The position numbers and the translations under genes were made by a program. The notes under the pieces are model-generated. The model saw only the letters and a list, made by a program, of their open reading frames with translations. It was not told where the DNA came from and made no database searches. Shown piece by piece: positions 46,143 to 57,999 of a DNA stretch of 64,000 nt; the stretch's first letter is position 1, and each line of letters starts with the position of its first letter. Source of the stretch: Isoetes taiwanensis (taxonomy: Eukaryota > Streptophyta > Lycopodiopsida > Isoetales > Isoetaceae); NCBI GenBank assembly GCA_021234155.1, contig JAJEKV010000163.1, positions 585,215 through 649,214 on the forward strand, given 5' to 3'.

Positions 46143-46281
46143 TTACACCAAAAATGGACAACCTGTCCGAGTAACCATGGATCCTAGGACTGAGCCAAAG
46201 GAGGCTATAACATTAGACAAACAAGAACATGAAGCTTAAGTCCTAAATCTTTCTTTGTAGAGAAGAGTGTCTAGAGGTTTG

Positions 46282-46806
46282 TCAGGTCCCTAGCTGTGCC
46301 GAGCCAACGTTCCTTCTTGTGTTCCTCCTTACAAGAAGGGCCATGCATCGGAACTCAGTTGGATCTAGATCCCCACATGCTAAGCACACCCTGAAGCGGT
46401 CCGTAAACGTCAACTCATGCTCATAGTTTGGGTGATTGCAGATTTGAGTGAATTTATTCAAAGCTCCCTTAGCATTTTTTTTGACCTTTTTTGCATCCAT
46501 GTCCTGCACCCTCTTATCCTCAGCTAGCACACCCGTTCCTTTCATTACATTTAGATGATACCCGTGGTCCCACATCTCCTGTGCATGGTGCGGTTTATTG
46601 CAGTTGAAGCAATGCACCCTCCCGCATTCTCTGCACTCCGGAATGTCCTTGCCCAAATAGATACATTTCTCGAAGCAAACACACCATAGATAGTGGCGCC
46701 CATCTAATGCCATGTTAAAGGGGACGTAAAAGCCTCCCTCTGGCTCATCTGCCTTCCTTTTTCTTCCCCTGCCATCTCCATCTCCCTGTCCCTGTAAAAG
46801 ATCCAT
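46282..46806 (-). CDS. Hypothetical cysteine-rich protein, about 174 aa
   Basis: Minus-strand frame. I chose the first in-frame ATG at 46806; the frame is open 5' of it to a stop near 46878, without another ATG. A basic, acidic-flanked N-terminus (RGRKRKADE) looks like a nuclear signal. Next comes a Cys/His-rich block, residues about 40-80: WCVCFEKC, PECRECGRVHCFNCNKPHH. A Lys-rich middle and a second pair, CLACGDLDPTEFRC, follow. This suggests one or two zinc-binding modules, but spacing fits no family I can name. A transposon-derived protein or a truncated gene is possible. It lies just outside the 25-bp inverted repeat at 46118. Confidence 0.45.
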   Translation of the reverse strand: MDLLQGQGDGDGRGRKRKADEPEGGFYVPFNMALDGRHYLWCVCFEKCIYLGKDIPECRECGRVHCFNCNKPHHAQEMWDHGYHLNVMKGTGVLAEDKRVQDMDAKKVKKNAKGALNKFTQICNHPNYEHELTFTDRFRVCLACGDLDPTEFRCMALLVRRNTRRNVGSAQLGT

Positions 46807-46859
46807 CTCTACCTCCTCCACGATCCCTTTGCCCTTCAAATCCGCACCCCCCACAAGCT

Positions 46860-49800
46860 GCCATCTACGTCGCGGCTAAAAACTGGAATACTCAATGAGA
46901 TGGTCCCCGCCGGGCGCCACATAAACACAAGCAAAGGAAAGTAAGGCGCCCTAAAAGAAATCCACAAACCTCTTTATAGACGATCCTGCATGCAATTCGT
47001 ATCTTCGGGAATACGAAAAGAATTCGTATCCTCGGTTGGTTACAACAAATTTAGCGCATATAAGGCATTGCCATGCGAGCATTTCCGAAATTGCGTGTCA
47101 TGCCCACGTGAGATTCGGTTTATGCGCCGCCTCACCGGGGTATGCCGCTGCGGGTAGTTTACCAGCTAGATAGATTGACTAGGCTAGGGGTAGATAGGAA
47201 TTTTTTTTTTTTTAAAATGGCACAAAAACCAAGAAATGGATTTAAAGGCTAAAGAAGAGGGCTATTTTAGAAATTCAAAAGCCTAGGTAGCATATTGTTT
47301 TATGTCCCATGCACCTAGAGCCTATAGGGATGAAGATCTGGCCTAGGTCAAAGTTTTTGACTCAAGATTTGATGATATAGCTAGGGTACATCACAAGGCA
47401 CCCAAAATTATAACACTGCATGGTTTTTCCCACGGTTGTGACTAGAAAACTATTCTAGAAAACCAATGCATGTTTGTGGGTTGATATCATTAAAAACCAT
47501 ATGTGACTAAACTAATGGATTCTCTTGCAAGGTTTGTTATGATGGTAATTGCAAATAGTTTCTTTGTAGAGTTTGTCAAAGTGGTATTACATGTTGGTAT
47601 ATTATAGTGTTTTAAGGGTATGGCTTGTGCATGTGGAATAACAAGATGGTTGTGGATGTGGTTTAATATAGTGCTCTATTTATGTGATTTTATAAAGTGG
47701 TTGATTGTTGTGGTATACTAGCATGGCTAAATGTCATGGTAAATGCACATGGTTCGCAATGTATTAGATGCAAATTATGATTATTTATAGTAATTGTTTG
47801 TCTTAAATGTGTATGGTTTTATTATGTATTAGCTTCATGGTTATCATTAATAAACGAGTATGATAACCAACAATATTTTGTTGTTTGAAGCATTTCATGA
47901 TTAATAATGATAGCTAACAACGTTTTGTTGTTTGAAGCATTTCACGTTTAGTAAACTAAAACTATTAAAGACTGTGAATGGTTTCTTTTATATATTGTAG
48001 TACGTATTGCAGCTATGTCACTATATTTGCTTGCAGCTACAGCTATGTCACTATATTTGCTTTCCTCAACTGCTCCTCAATAGCAACACAAATCAGGGAG
48101 CAAGGGGATTTGAACCCCAATTATTCCAAAACTCATATAAACAAAACAATGACAAATCTATTTTCTAAAAGAAATATGTACAATGTAAATTTATATCAAA
48201 TAGCAAACATCCAGCATAGGATTGCATTTGTATTTAAGTACTTAAACATCAAACATATATTAATACAGCTTAAATGGATCACATACTTCCAACTTAAACA
48301 GATCACGTCTAGTTGGATCACCTCTAGTTCCCTGTGGTGATGCGACACGGCCCCGCAGATTACATCTACTGTATTCAACGTGGAGACCCTTGATGCAGGC
48401 GGTGTTTGCCTATTGCTGGAAGAGTAGAAAAGAGAAAAAATAGTGTGTCAAAAAACAATGGTCTGGCTTAGTGTTGAAGTAGCAAAATAGGGCATCAAGT
48501 GTGCCCCAACATTGGTAAAACCAATTAAAAAAGTGACTTTTTTGTTTCCTCTCTATATGATGCTCATCATCAAAGATGATAAGCTCAAAGGATGATACAC
48601 AAGGCTTGATCCCTTCCATTCCAAGGGCAATTAAATATAATGAGATATAAAGAACCATAATTGGCGGATGTTGCTTTTTGCAACCTGTTGTTGTCGAAGG
48701 TGCACTCTAGAGGTTTTAATGATGGGAGACATCTTAAATAGCGTTAGGGGAAACTAAACCTGCACACAACTCCAAACTATTTAGCGGCAATACTTCAGCC
48801 AAAGCGAGTTATAAGTAATCCTTACAATAATATGTCCAGCAAATGCAACAATTGTAAAGAATCGCCCCAAATAAGCATCATCAATGAATGCTTCCAAAAG
48901 TGGAGTTAAATAGCCCGTGCACGCCCATCTCGCCACATTTTTAGCTTTTGCTTTGCATTGCCTTGTTGAACAATGTAGTTAAGTATGTTATCAGTTGGTG
49001 CGGCTTGGTAAAATGCCGACCTCTCATTTTCGGTTCTAGGACGAGTTGAGTTATGAGATAAAAGGAAGAAGAATGTGTAATATGGGACTCACAAGTAAAC
49101 TTTTATGTCCAGTACTTACCTAGAATGAAAACGCATGTCTTCCGACCACCGTTTTTTGGTCTTCTTGTAGGTCGGCCATATAGATCATGAGACCCATCGT
49201 GTGTGTATATATCATCGAATGGAAACCGGATGTGCTTCTTGCCTAATAAGAGCTTAAAAGTTAGATGTGTTGATATAAATAAATGAATTAGCGGATATAA
49301 AACAACCAAAACCCAAAAGATAAGATAAAATCGGTGAGACAAGTTCACACTTTGTTGTAAGAAGATCAAGGAAATACTATAAAACCTTTGGCGTTAGAGC
49401 TCCTATAGGCAAATTGTACCTTTCACTAAAAGGGGGCTTTACGATTGCTATCTATCATTGTTATAAGCGCAATTACATCTTCTAATGAACAAGCATAATG
49501 TTTGGTGAAACTTGACCCCTCAACATCGACTTGTTAAGTAGGGCCGGCTCCGGATAAGCCAAGATCTCCTACATAACAAACAAAGCAACCACAACTTATA
49601 AACATGAGCTAAATAAATGGCATAACAAAGACCTAGACTTGGAATGTCCTACCGCCACAACGGCCACGAGTTTCCATTCGCCTAGGCATTAGTTTCACAA
49701 GTTGGTCTTTGGATTTCCTTCTTATACCTCTACAATATAAAAAAGAGCCAGTAAAAGGAAAATAAAAGGGAAGAACCAAATAGCAAGAGCAGTAAGGATA

Positions 49801-51215
49801 ACCTCAAGGTAAAGTTGCAGATCGATTTAGCAAGCCCAAAGTAGCTGCATCACAAAATGAGGCCCATTTACAGTTGGATGTATTCGCCGAAGCTGAGGAG
49901 AAAACTTGTTCTAATTCTAAATCATAGCCAGAGGACAATTAAACCTAGATAACATTACCTTATTGAAACGAAATCCCTGCTCCAATCTAATCCCGATGAA
50001 AACAAGACTCGACATATTTGACATATTTGCCGCAAAAAAAAATTCACCGTACAGCCGCATGCATGTAAGCAGCCTCCAACCTTAGTGATGATTTGTGCCA
50101 AGCTTGACTTAAGGCCATCCATCTTCTGGAGCCTGTCAATATAACATTTTAGCAGCTAGCAGCAACATCGCCGGATCCTCTCATCTATCTGCAGATGCAT
50201 TCTAAGAAGAACAAGAAAAAGCTCCATACCATCATGGTTTGAAAATAGGGGAGTTCCTCCCCTAAAAATCCGCCTACTTGTGTTAAATTCTGGTCATCTT
50301 GAAAAATTTCCGGCAATTTTCCGGCAAGAAAATAAGAAATTTCCTGCATATTACACTAGAAAATGTACTAACATATATTTTTTCCGGAAGCCTCGAATAC
50401 CCAGCGGCATTTTTACTGGCTAGATACATTGCTATTTTCGAGCCCTGCATACCATAGATTATCTCCGGTCGCTATGGCGATGGCGTTGGTTGTAGAGTCT
50501 GTTGCCGGTAGATTCCTCTTCCTCTCCTTCCGGTTCCCGCCAGCATCCATCCGTTGCATTTTCCGCCCACATGCATTAATGATCGAATCAAAAATTACAA
50601 ATACGATTTTTTTGGCTAATTGCTTGCTTTTGATTTTTTGCCATACCCAAATACCCATTCTTTGGATTTTCGTGATAGAGACTAAACTATACTATATGTA
50701 TATTAATAATAGAATAATAAAAACTAAAATATTGTAAATAATTAAATGACGGAAAAGGGCCTTAACAAAATTTTAAGGGTTTTTTGAAATCTTACCCTTA
50801 TCTATAATGGTATATTTATTTTTGCCCTTTCCATGGTGAAGGGCATTTTTATTTTTTACCCTTAAAAATAATGTCTTTTACAAAAATTCCCTTATTTGGA
50901 AGGGTCATGGGGCATTTTAAAAGGTGGGCAACGTTGCAAAGTTGATCACTGGTCTAGGCTCCCAGCTGTTACACATTAAACTCAACCTCTCAATATAATG
51001 ATGCCTCTCCTGCATTGCCGCCAAAAAAGAAAAAAATAAAGGATCGATACATAATTTTAATTTTTACCGGTTGGGTTTTTTCCATTGTCTCTCGTGTGTA
51101 TACTAAGTGGAGGTATGAGTCCAAATAAGGTTCGCAAATTATCTCTTGAGTATGATTTTGGTAATGGTTGCGCGAAAAATAGGGGTTAGGGTTTTCAAAA
51201 AATAGTTTAGGGCTG
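46860..51215. other. Intergenic, no gene recognised
   Basis: No supported gene. Small tandem duplications include TTTTGTTGTTTGAAGCATTTCA at 47875-47943 (two units, motif abridged) and CAGCTATGTCACTATATTTG at 48010-48060 (two units). The stretch 47395-47960 resembles the complement of 54590-55175. Confidence 0.55.
47395..47960 (-). repeat. Dispersed AT-rich repeat, copy 1
   Basis: It begins CACAAGGCACCCAAAATTATAAC, the approximate complement of the end of 54590-55175, and is rich in AACCA/TGGTT units. Boundaries are approximate and similarity is patchy. Confidence 0.35.
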
Positions 51216-51223
51216 ACAATAGA

Positions 51224-51663
51224 CTTACCCTGGTTTGGGTTGATCTTGCCCTCTAGGATCTCCAAATGGGATCCTCTCCTCCAGGATCCCCACGCGAGAT
51301 CCCCTCCCCCGGGATCAAACATTTAACTGCGCAGTTAACGCCTTACTACGAAGTTTCGGCTATTTTTTTGGCCGGATTGGAGGGAGGCCTGTGCAGTGGC
51401 ACTCGCCCTGCTTCCCCCTCCACATCTACCTGGTCCCCTTGCCCTCCCAATTCGACCCGGCTACAAACCCGTCGATGTGATTTGATTGCGGATCGAGAGA
51501 GAGAAAATCCACGACAAGTTTGCTTCAAAAAATCCCTCGAAGGGCGAGGATTTTTTTGCAGATGGTCTTAGCGATAGAACGGGATCTCGTCCTCCGGGAT
51601 CACACCCTTTGGGGATCCCATCCTTTGGTATCACCCCTCCGGGATCCCCAAAACCAGGGTAAG
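51224..51663. mobile_element. GATC-rich inverted-repeat element (440 bp)
   Basis: The left end CTTACCCTGGTTTGGG and the complement of the right end CCAAAACCAGGGTAAG form terminal inverted repeats. GGATC/GATCC motifs occur about a dozen times, clustered within 90 bases of each end. Flanking octamers ACAATAGA and ACAATCCC share their first five bases, a possible decayed 8-bp duplication as in hAT elements. Confidence 0.6.
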
Positions 51664-51671
51664 ACAATCCC

Positions 51672-53460
51672 GCGCTGAGCTTTAAATGCAAGAGTCTTGA
51701 ATCGTCATTCTTGTGGCCGCGAAGTCAATAAAACAATCACCCATGCCATTGCCTAGCACACTAACATGATCTACGGTATAAGTAACAGGGTAAATTTTAA
51801 ATAATTTGAATCCCTTACAATTGCAATTGGTTAAACTAATGAAATTCTAAAAGGGCATGTGATTTAGTATGGCCAAGCATGGATAAATAAAATCCTATAT
51901 TATCTTCTAATTTGGCTAAAGTCATAACTTTTTCTTACAATCACAATTTTTTTGTGGTGAATTGAAGTTAAAAAAAACAACAATCAAGAATTTTTATCAT
52001 ATTTGTATCATGGTTAAGCTTGGACTATGTACCATTCCATTCTAATTTAGCACCACATGGAATTACATATTTAGATTTACGCCTTCATTATAATAAGAGA
52101 GACATCTTCAGTTCAAGGCTTTCAACATCTCTATGTCCTTTTATGACCCAGAGCTCCAACTGTAACAAGTGTTTGCCATCTTAAAAAAGATAAATTGTAC
52201 CTGCAAAAGTAAGACCTACAAATTCTTAACATCTTAAGTTTATAACATTTGCCTAGTTCTTTCCATTTAAAAATTGATGCGATAAAATAAGTAGCCTTCC
52301 ATGATAGCCATATCAACAATGAAGATGCTTACTACGATCAGGAACAGTGCCGTGTTATGAATGAAGTTGCTCCAACTTCAAACAAAATGTAGCAATAAAC
52401 ATCATTCCAGTTCTCAAAGTAATAGTGAAGGATCATGGAATATTAAAGACATTTCTACAAGTCATAGACTTCTATTCATTGTTTCATATTTGGATGGATG
52501 CCAAATTAAAAGAAAAGGATATGGATGTTCAACGTTTACCCAGATTTTGTCACTATGTAACAGTAATGTTTGCCAATGTTTTCCTATGCCATGACTTGCT
52601 CTTTTGTACATCTATACCCATGCCTCGTGCCAGGAAAAGTTGAATGCCAAGATTTTCAAATGCTGCGTGGCAATGACATGCATCTATAGATATTCTGCCA
52701 CCATAAGGAAGGAAGGAAGGAAGGAAGTTTATTTTAACGTCCATGGAGGCCAGAGGCCTATGAGACGGCACCGAACAGGCAAAAAAGCCAAAAACCCCAA
52801 CACCAAAAACAAACAATGTAATCAGACAAGAGAACCCTACTACGGGATGAAAAACCCCCACTTGGGAGGAAAAACCCTAACAGTAGGCTCTCAAATACCA
52901 TGCCCCATAAGATAGATAGCTTAGGATGGAGCAATTTATCCACACCCATTGCCAGACTGCTTTTTGATGATGCACAATCATAATTAAAGGCCATTTTGGC
53001 AATGGAGAGAACACTTCAAAATGAAACAGGCTTTTCTGAAATATGTGCCAAGGACTTGAGGTTGCACTTTGATCAGAGTTTTCACGAAGAAAAAACATAT
53101 ATCTTCCTTTGTGTTTTCCTCTGGATTCAACATAAGACTCTACGGACAGTGTTCCTGAAATGCAATAATTACATTCCATTCTCTAAGCTTCCAAAAAACA
53201 TATAAGTGTGCCATTTTTAAAATGGAAGAGAGATATATCAATGTTTATATAATCAACAACTTTTGGAACTGTTACCACAATGCGCTGAACAAATATTTTG
53301 GCGTAGTCAAAAGTAATGCTTCAACCTGGTTAAACTTCTGAATCAATCTATATTACCACATCTACTTGCAAATGTGCCTGAAAAAGAAAGAAATGTCAAA
53401 CAAAAGACTTCTTTTGCAAAGATGAACAAACATGTGTCTTCTAGAAAGAGTTTGAACCAT
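51672..53460. other. Intergenic, no gene recognised
   Basis: AT-rich sequence without a recognisable gene. A short (GGAA)n run is at about 52707-52727. Confidence 0.55.
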
Positions 53461-53491
53461 GAATCGCATCGATCCGAGACATCGGATCGCC

Positions 53492-53815
53492 ATTCTAGAA
53501 TGGGACGAGCATGCATGTCATGCATGCATCGCTGTTCGCTTTATGCCGTTTGGGTTGGGAGTTCGCTATTTCAGCATTTGCATCATCGTCTCATCGGCTT
53601 CCTCTTCTCTCGGTAGAACCTTATTCTCTTTGAATTATTTCGAGGCGGGGGGAGGGCTTTTTCTGCTGGTTTAGCCAATTTGGCGTATCTTTCTTACTAT
53701 CCTTTATCGGCCTTTGGCCTCGTCCCCGTGACCTCGTCCTTGATCCCTGGATTTGTAAGGAAGTTCTCCGGTAGTCAGGCGGTTTGTTGGTTTCTTGCGA
53801 GTCCCATTCTAGAAT
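53492..53815. mobile_element. Inverted-repeat element 1 (ATTCTAGAATGGGAC ends)
   Basis: ATTCTAGAATGGGAC at 53492 and its exact complement GTCCCATTCTAGAAT at 53801-53815 bound 324 bases with no coding capacity. Inside the left end is a CATGCATGTCATGCATGC palindrome cluster. Related to 53847-54489. Confidence 0.6.
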
Positions 53816-53846
53816 CGCATCGATCCGGGAGAGACATCGGATCGCC

Positions 53847-54489
53847 ATTCTAAAATGAGACATGCATGTATGTCATGCATGCATGCCAGCGCGCATGCGT
53901 TTAGGTTGGGAGTTCGCTATTTAGCGTTTACGCATCCGCGTCTCGCCCGGCTTCCTCTTCTCTGTGATACCTTATTCTCTTTGAACCCACCCCCCCCTTC
54001 TTTGTTTATTATATTTTGTACAAGTTACGTTTATCATGTTTTTCCACCGGTGGTGATGCTTTTCCACCATTTGGGTGATGCTATTTCTGGTATGTTTCTC
54101 GTTTTTGTGTTGGTGATGTGCGTGTACGGGTTGGCGGCGGCATCCGTTTCCGACTTCTCCCATGCGGGGTTTTGGGGGCGATTCTATGCCTTATGTTTGT
54201 CTAAGCCCCTTGCAAAGGCTTATCACTAGGGTTTTCCTCGAAAACCCGAAAAGGCGAGGTTTTAATCCACGGTGATAAGCTTTTCGGCAGTACATCAACC
54301 ACTCATCTATTAGCATTGTATTTGTTTTGGGGTCCAAATGATATAATGGATTTTCCCTTTATTTTTTAGGTGGGTAGTTCGTGATGCGCGCTTACCCACA
54401 ATCCCACCATAATAGAAAATCTGCTGAGATGAATGAGAAGCCTATCTATCGGGCGGTTTGTTGGTTTCTTGCGAGTCCCATTCTAGAAT
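53847..54489. mobile_element. Inverted-repeat element 2 (same family, 643 bp)
   Basis: The left end ATTCTAAAATGAGAC is a two-mismatch copy; the right end GTCCCATTCTAGAAT at 54475-54489 is exact. Left and right subterminal parts (CATGCATGC, GGCGGTTTGTTGGTTTCTTG) match element 1; the centre is about 320 bases longer. A 31-base spacer between the elements repeats the sequence left of element 1. Confidence 0.6.
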
Positions 54490-54589
54490 TACAAATTACA
54501 AATTGCAAAAGACACCTTTTGTATTTTCTCACGAACTCGTTTGCTTGATATTTGAAAAAAGTCTAACGTGCTTCAGAGGCTTCGGAAAA

Positions 54590-55175
54590 CAAAAATTACA
54601 AAAGATCATATCTATTGTGGTTTGATAGTGGTTAATTAAGACAATTTTTGGATGCTTATGAGTAACTCTTTTAGGTGATATCTATGAGAACGACGACAAT
54701 TAACTCGATAGTGAAACTATGCTATAAACCACAACCATTTTATAGAATACACTGTGATAATCGAAAACTAGCATAAATAACCATCATAGCATTTAAATTG
54801 GCATAGAAAAGCATGTCATAAACTAATTCAACTTTGTGGCAATAGAAAATCAACTAAACAACCATTGCTGTCTTTATTGTGGTGTTGTAAAACCATGCCA
54901 CAAACCATTGTCCATTTAATAACCCTTCTCGAACCCTTCTATATTAGAAAACAAACATGAATGACCACTACTTTTTGCTAGAAATCATGTGATAAACTAA
55001 TATGGGTTCTAATAAACCACGCTATGCCAAAAAATCAGCATGAATAACCATGTACTAGATATTAAAACCACTATGTTATGTGGTTTTGATTAAGAATGAA
55101 ATTTTTGGCATAAAAAATCACATGTATAGTGGTTTTTCAGTGGTTTATTATAGTGGTTAAAGTTTTGGGTGCCTT
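54590..55175 (+). repeat. Dispersed AT-rich repeat, copy 2
   Basis: Many AACCACTA/TAGTGGTT units. It ends AGTTTTGGGTGCCTTGTG, the approximate complement of the start of 47395-47960. Probably a non-autonomous transposon family; ends not fixed. Confidence 0.35.
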
Positions 55176-55299
55176 GTGCATGTGGACATAGGTTTTTTGA
55201 ATAGGACAACTAGTGTAAGGGTCTTGAAGCACATTTCCCAAGGTTGTTGGAGCAACATGTTGACCAAATTTTGACTGGGTCAACAAACATTTTGCCTTG

Positions 55300-55390
55300 A
55301 CTTGATGAAGTGAACTTGACTTTGATGAGGTGGATTTGACTTGGTGATGTGGACTTTGACTTGATGATGTGGACTTTGATGAGTGGTCAA
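55300..55390. repeat. GACTTGATGATGTG-type minisatellite
   Basis: About five imperfect units of TTGACTTGATGATGTGGACT, 18-21 bases each. Confidence 0.75.
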
Positions 55391-55651
55391 AAGGAGATGA
55401 TGATGTAACCAAGGTAGCTCATGGGCCTAGTCATCATGACATAATTTTGCCTAGCTCTTTTTTCTCTTTTTTTTCTTTTTTTTTGAGCTATCATTTGAGC
55501 ATCCTCGCTCTTGCTACCATGGCTATGAAGTGTGTGAGATGATGAATGAAGATGAGATTTGACATGACTATGGTGGATTGACAAAACATTTCAAAAGGCA
55601 ACTTCCTTGGGATGTGTGCTTAAGGTAAGAAATGGACTACAAAGATCAAAG

Positions 55652-57050
55652 CTAAGGATGTGTATGGAGATTTGTTGAAGAATGCAAGGAGAAAAGTGAA
55701 TGGCAATGGAATGGAAAGGCTAAATCAAGAGATGTTTGATCCAAGAAACATATGAAACCAAGTGAACTGCTCAAAATACCATTAGAAGCTCTTCCAAACT
55801 TTGTGGGGGTCTTCATGCTTGCTTGAACATCCTCTAAAGTCCATTCATTCTTGATTTCTATCTCAATGTCCTCATTTGGTCTTCTGCAAATGATGTCTGC
55901 TAATCTTGATTGCAATGGTTAGAACTCTTCTATGTTGCCCGCCATATCTTTGGCAACACTTGAGTTCTTGGATCGGAAAGTGACAAGGTAGGAGTCCCCT
56001 CATATTCGAATAGGTCACCCTTGTTGGATGAACTGATGCCTTTTTCCCTCACGGGCATCTGAAAAATTATTGGAGCAGCTCAATGGAAATAGCTCAATTG
56101 GAGGGCTAAATATATGAAGTTGGAGGGCATTATTTGGCTATCAAATGTGGGAATGAACTAGATACATTTGCATCTTCAAATAATTATATAAAACCCATAT
56201 GATCATGATGGATGAATTAATCTTCAATGTTTGTGACCCAAAAATCGTTAGATCCATCTACATGTGCTGATATGTTGGTCTTGGTGGGGTGTATACTAGA
56301 TGAGGCAGAAAAATGAGGAGAGGGATGTGGAGGTGTTTGGATTGAGCCACGGAACTTTGAGGCCGACACCAAAGTGGAAGAAGTGATCTCGTTTTAGCTC
56401 TGAAATTTTACGGTGCCTTGTGATGGCATAGTCATTATGGATCAAACTTTGTCCCTCCGGTGATTTTGAAGAAAGCATCAGTCCCCGAGTTCGTGGTGCG
56501 GGTATGTTGCCAAAAGGATTATAAAGCGGACACTTATCCTCATCGTTCATTTGCGGTTGGGAGCATTGTAGATCCCAACCAGTGCCACTGTGATTACCAA
56601 GATATCAAGACTATGCTATTAGCCATGAATATATAGGCACCCATGGAGACTCGAACTCGAGACCTGCTCTGATACCAATTGTAACGTTCCTAACCGACAT
56701 GCCCTTAACCAAGCTGGACAAAACCGTCTGGAGCGTTTATGAGTAGTCGATTCTACCCATTTATGCGGTGTCTGGGAGCCCCCACAGGCACATTTCAAGG
56801 TTCGAATACTCGGCGGTCTACCATGGGCCCATTCTGGACTCGGTGGTGGTTTATTTTGGCGGTTTTTGAAGGTAAGGGAGAGCTGGAGTACAAGCCAGTT
56901 TTGGAGTTACATGTGGGGCGTTAGGGGGGTGGCCATTGGTCACAAGGGTCCCACGTATGACGTGGAAATTACCCTCTGCGGGCGTGGAAAAATGTTAAAC
57001 GCAGCGTGGAAAATGCGGTCGCGGAAGTGGAAAATGCTAAATGCAAATTC
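55652..57050 (-). mobile_element. LTR retrotransposon remnant (PBS and 5' internal region)
   Basis: On the minus strand TTGGTATCAGAGCAGG (complement of 56666-56677 and neighbours) is an initiator-tRNA-Met primer-binding site. An LTR end ...GGAACGTTACA lies just upstream (plus-strand 56680 onwards). Downstream, an ATG frame at 56550-56296 (MNDEDKCPLYNPFGNIPAP) could be a gag start. A further frame at 55915-55652 contains RPNEDIEIEIKNEWTLEDVQ. The far LTR boundary is not resolved. A rearranged relative is at 63660-63770. Confidence 0.55.
56666..56677 (-). promoter_or_regulatory. Primer-binding site (initiator tRNA-Met), minus strand
   Basis: GCTCTGATACCA is the complement of TGGTATCAGAGC. Two bases separate it from the probable LTR end at 56680. 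Confidence 0.8.
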
Positions 57051-57278
57051 TTAGATGAAGCTCACTACCGCGCTACTGGACCACACATCGGCTGCTTGCT
57101 CGTTTCAGCTGCTATTTGGATGATCTGGAGTGTTGCCGGATGATGGAGGTCCGCATTCTTTGACAAATAATCTGTGCTATTAAAAAATGGTGATCTTCTG
57201 TAACCATTTTCATGAATTAACTCTTGTCCAGATTTAGTTTCTCTCAAGATAAATCTCACATTACTCGGTTTGGAGTCT

Positions 57279-57999
57279 ACATTTAGTTTTAGAGTCTATA
57301 AACACGAATATGCGATGGTAATACAAGATATAATGCCCTTTTATACATCAAGCAACTATGCATCACCAACCATGCATTCAATACATATCTGAGAATCGAT
57401 GGAGATATGCATCAAAAGTAAAACATAGGTTTAACACATGTGGAGCAATATTGCTTGCAACACTTAATCATCATGGAAAATATTGGTAGAAATAATAAGG
57501 TTGGCTAAATTGTTTACACATGGACTTCTAAATTGTTTACACATGGAATTCTTAGCAATTGGTTTCGAACAAGTAGGAACAAATGAGAGAAGTGTAGACA
57601 ATGAGGAATATACATTTCATTTTAGAGTCTATAAACAGGAATGTACGATGGTAATACAAGATATAATGCCCTTTTATACATCAAGCAACTATGCATCACC
57701 AACCATGCATTCAATACATATACAGAATCAGTCAGATATGCATCAAAGTATTTTTTTTTGTCGTCCTTCCAAAAAAAAAAAAAAAAAAAAAGATATGCAT
57801 CAAAGTAAAACATAAGTTTAACACATGTGGAGCAATATCGCTTGCAACACTTAATCATCATGGAAAATATTGGTAAAAATAATAAGGTTGGCTAAACTGT
57901 TTACACATGGAATTCTAAATTGTTTACACATGGAATTCTTAGCAATTGGTTTCGAACAAGTAAGAACAAATGAGAGAAGTGTAGACAATGAGGAATAAG
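57279..57999 (+). repeat. Tandem duplication (about 333-bp unit, two copies)
   Basis: Unit 1 (57279-57611) and unit 2 (57612-57999) both start ACATTT..TTTTAGAGTCTATAAAC and end GACAATGAGGAATA. Unit 2 is longer because of a small poly(A) insertion at 57751-57790. Confidence 0.88.
57751..57790 (+). mobile_element. Minimal poly(A) retroinsertion with 17-bp target duplication
   Basis: The insert is nine T, GTCGTCCTTCC and 20 A. It is flanked by AGATATGCATCAAAGTA at 57734-57750 and 57791-57807. Unit 1 of the surrounding duplication lacks it and shows the near-original site. This is the signature of LINE-type target-primed reverse transcription with almost no body. Confidence 0.8.

Noticed and set aside
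56790-56812. A second tRNA-like B box (GGTTCGAATAC) in the LTR near 56800
   Set aside because: No cloverleaf or A box can be drawn around it.
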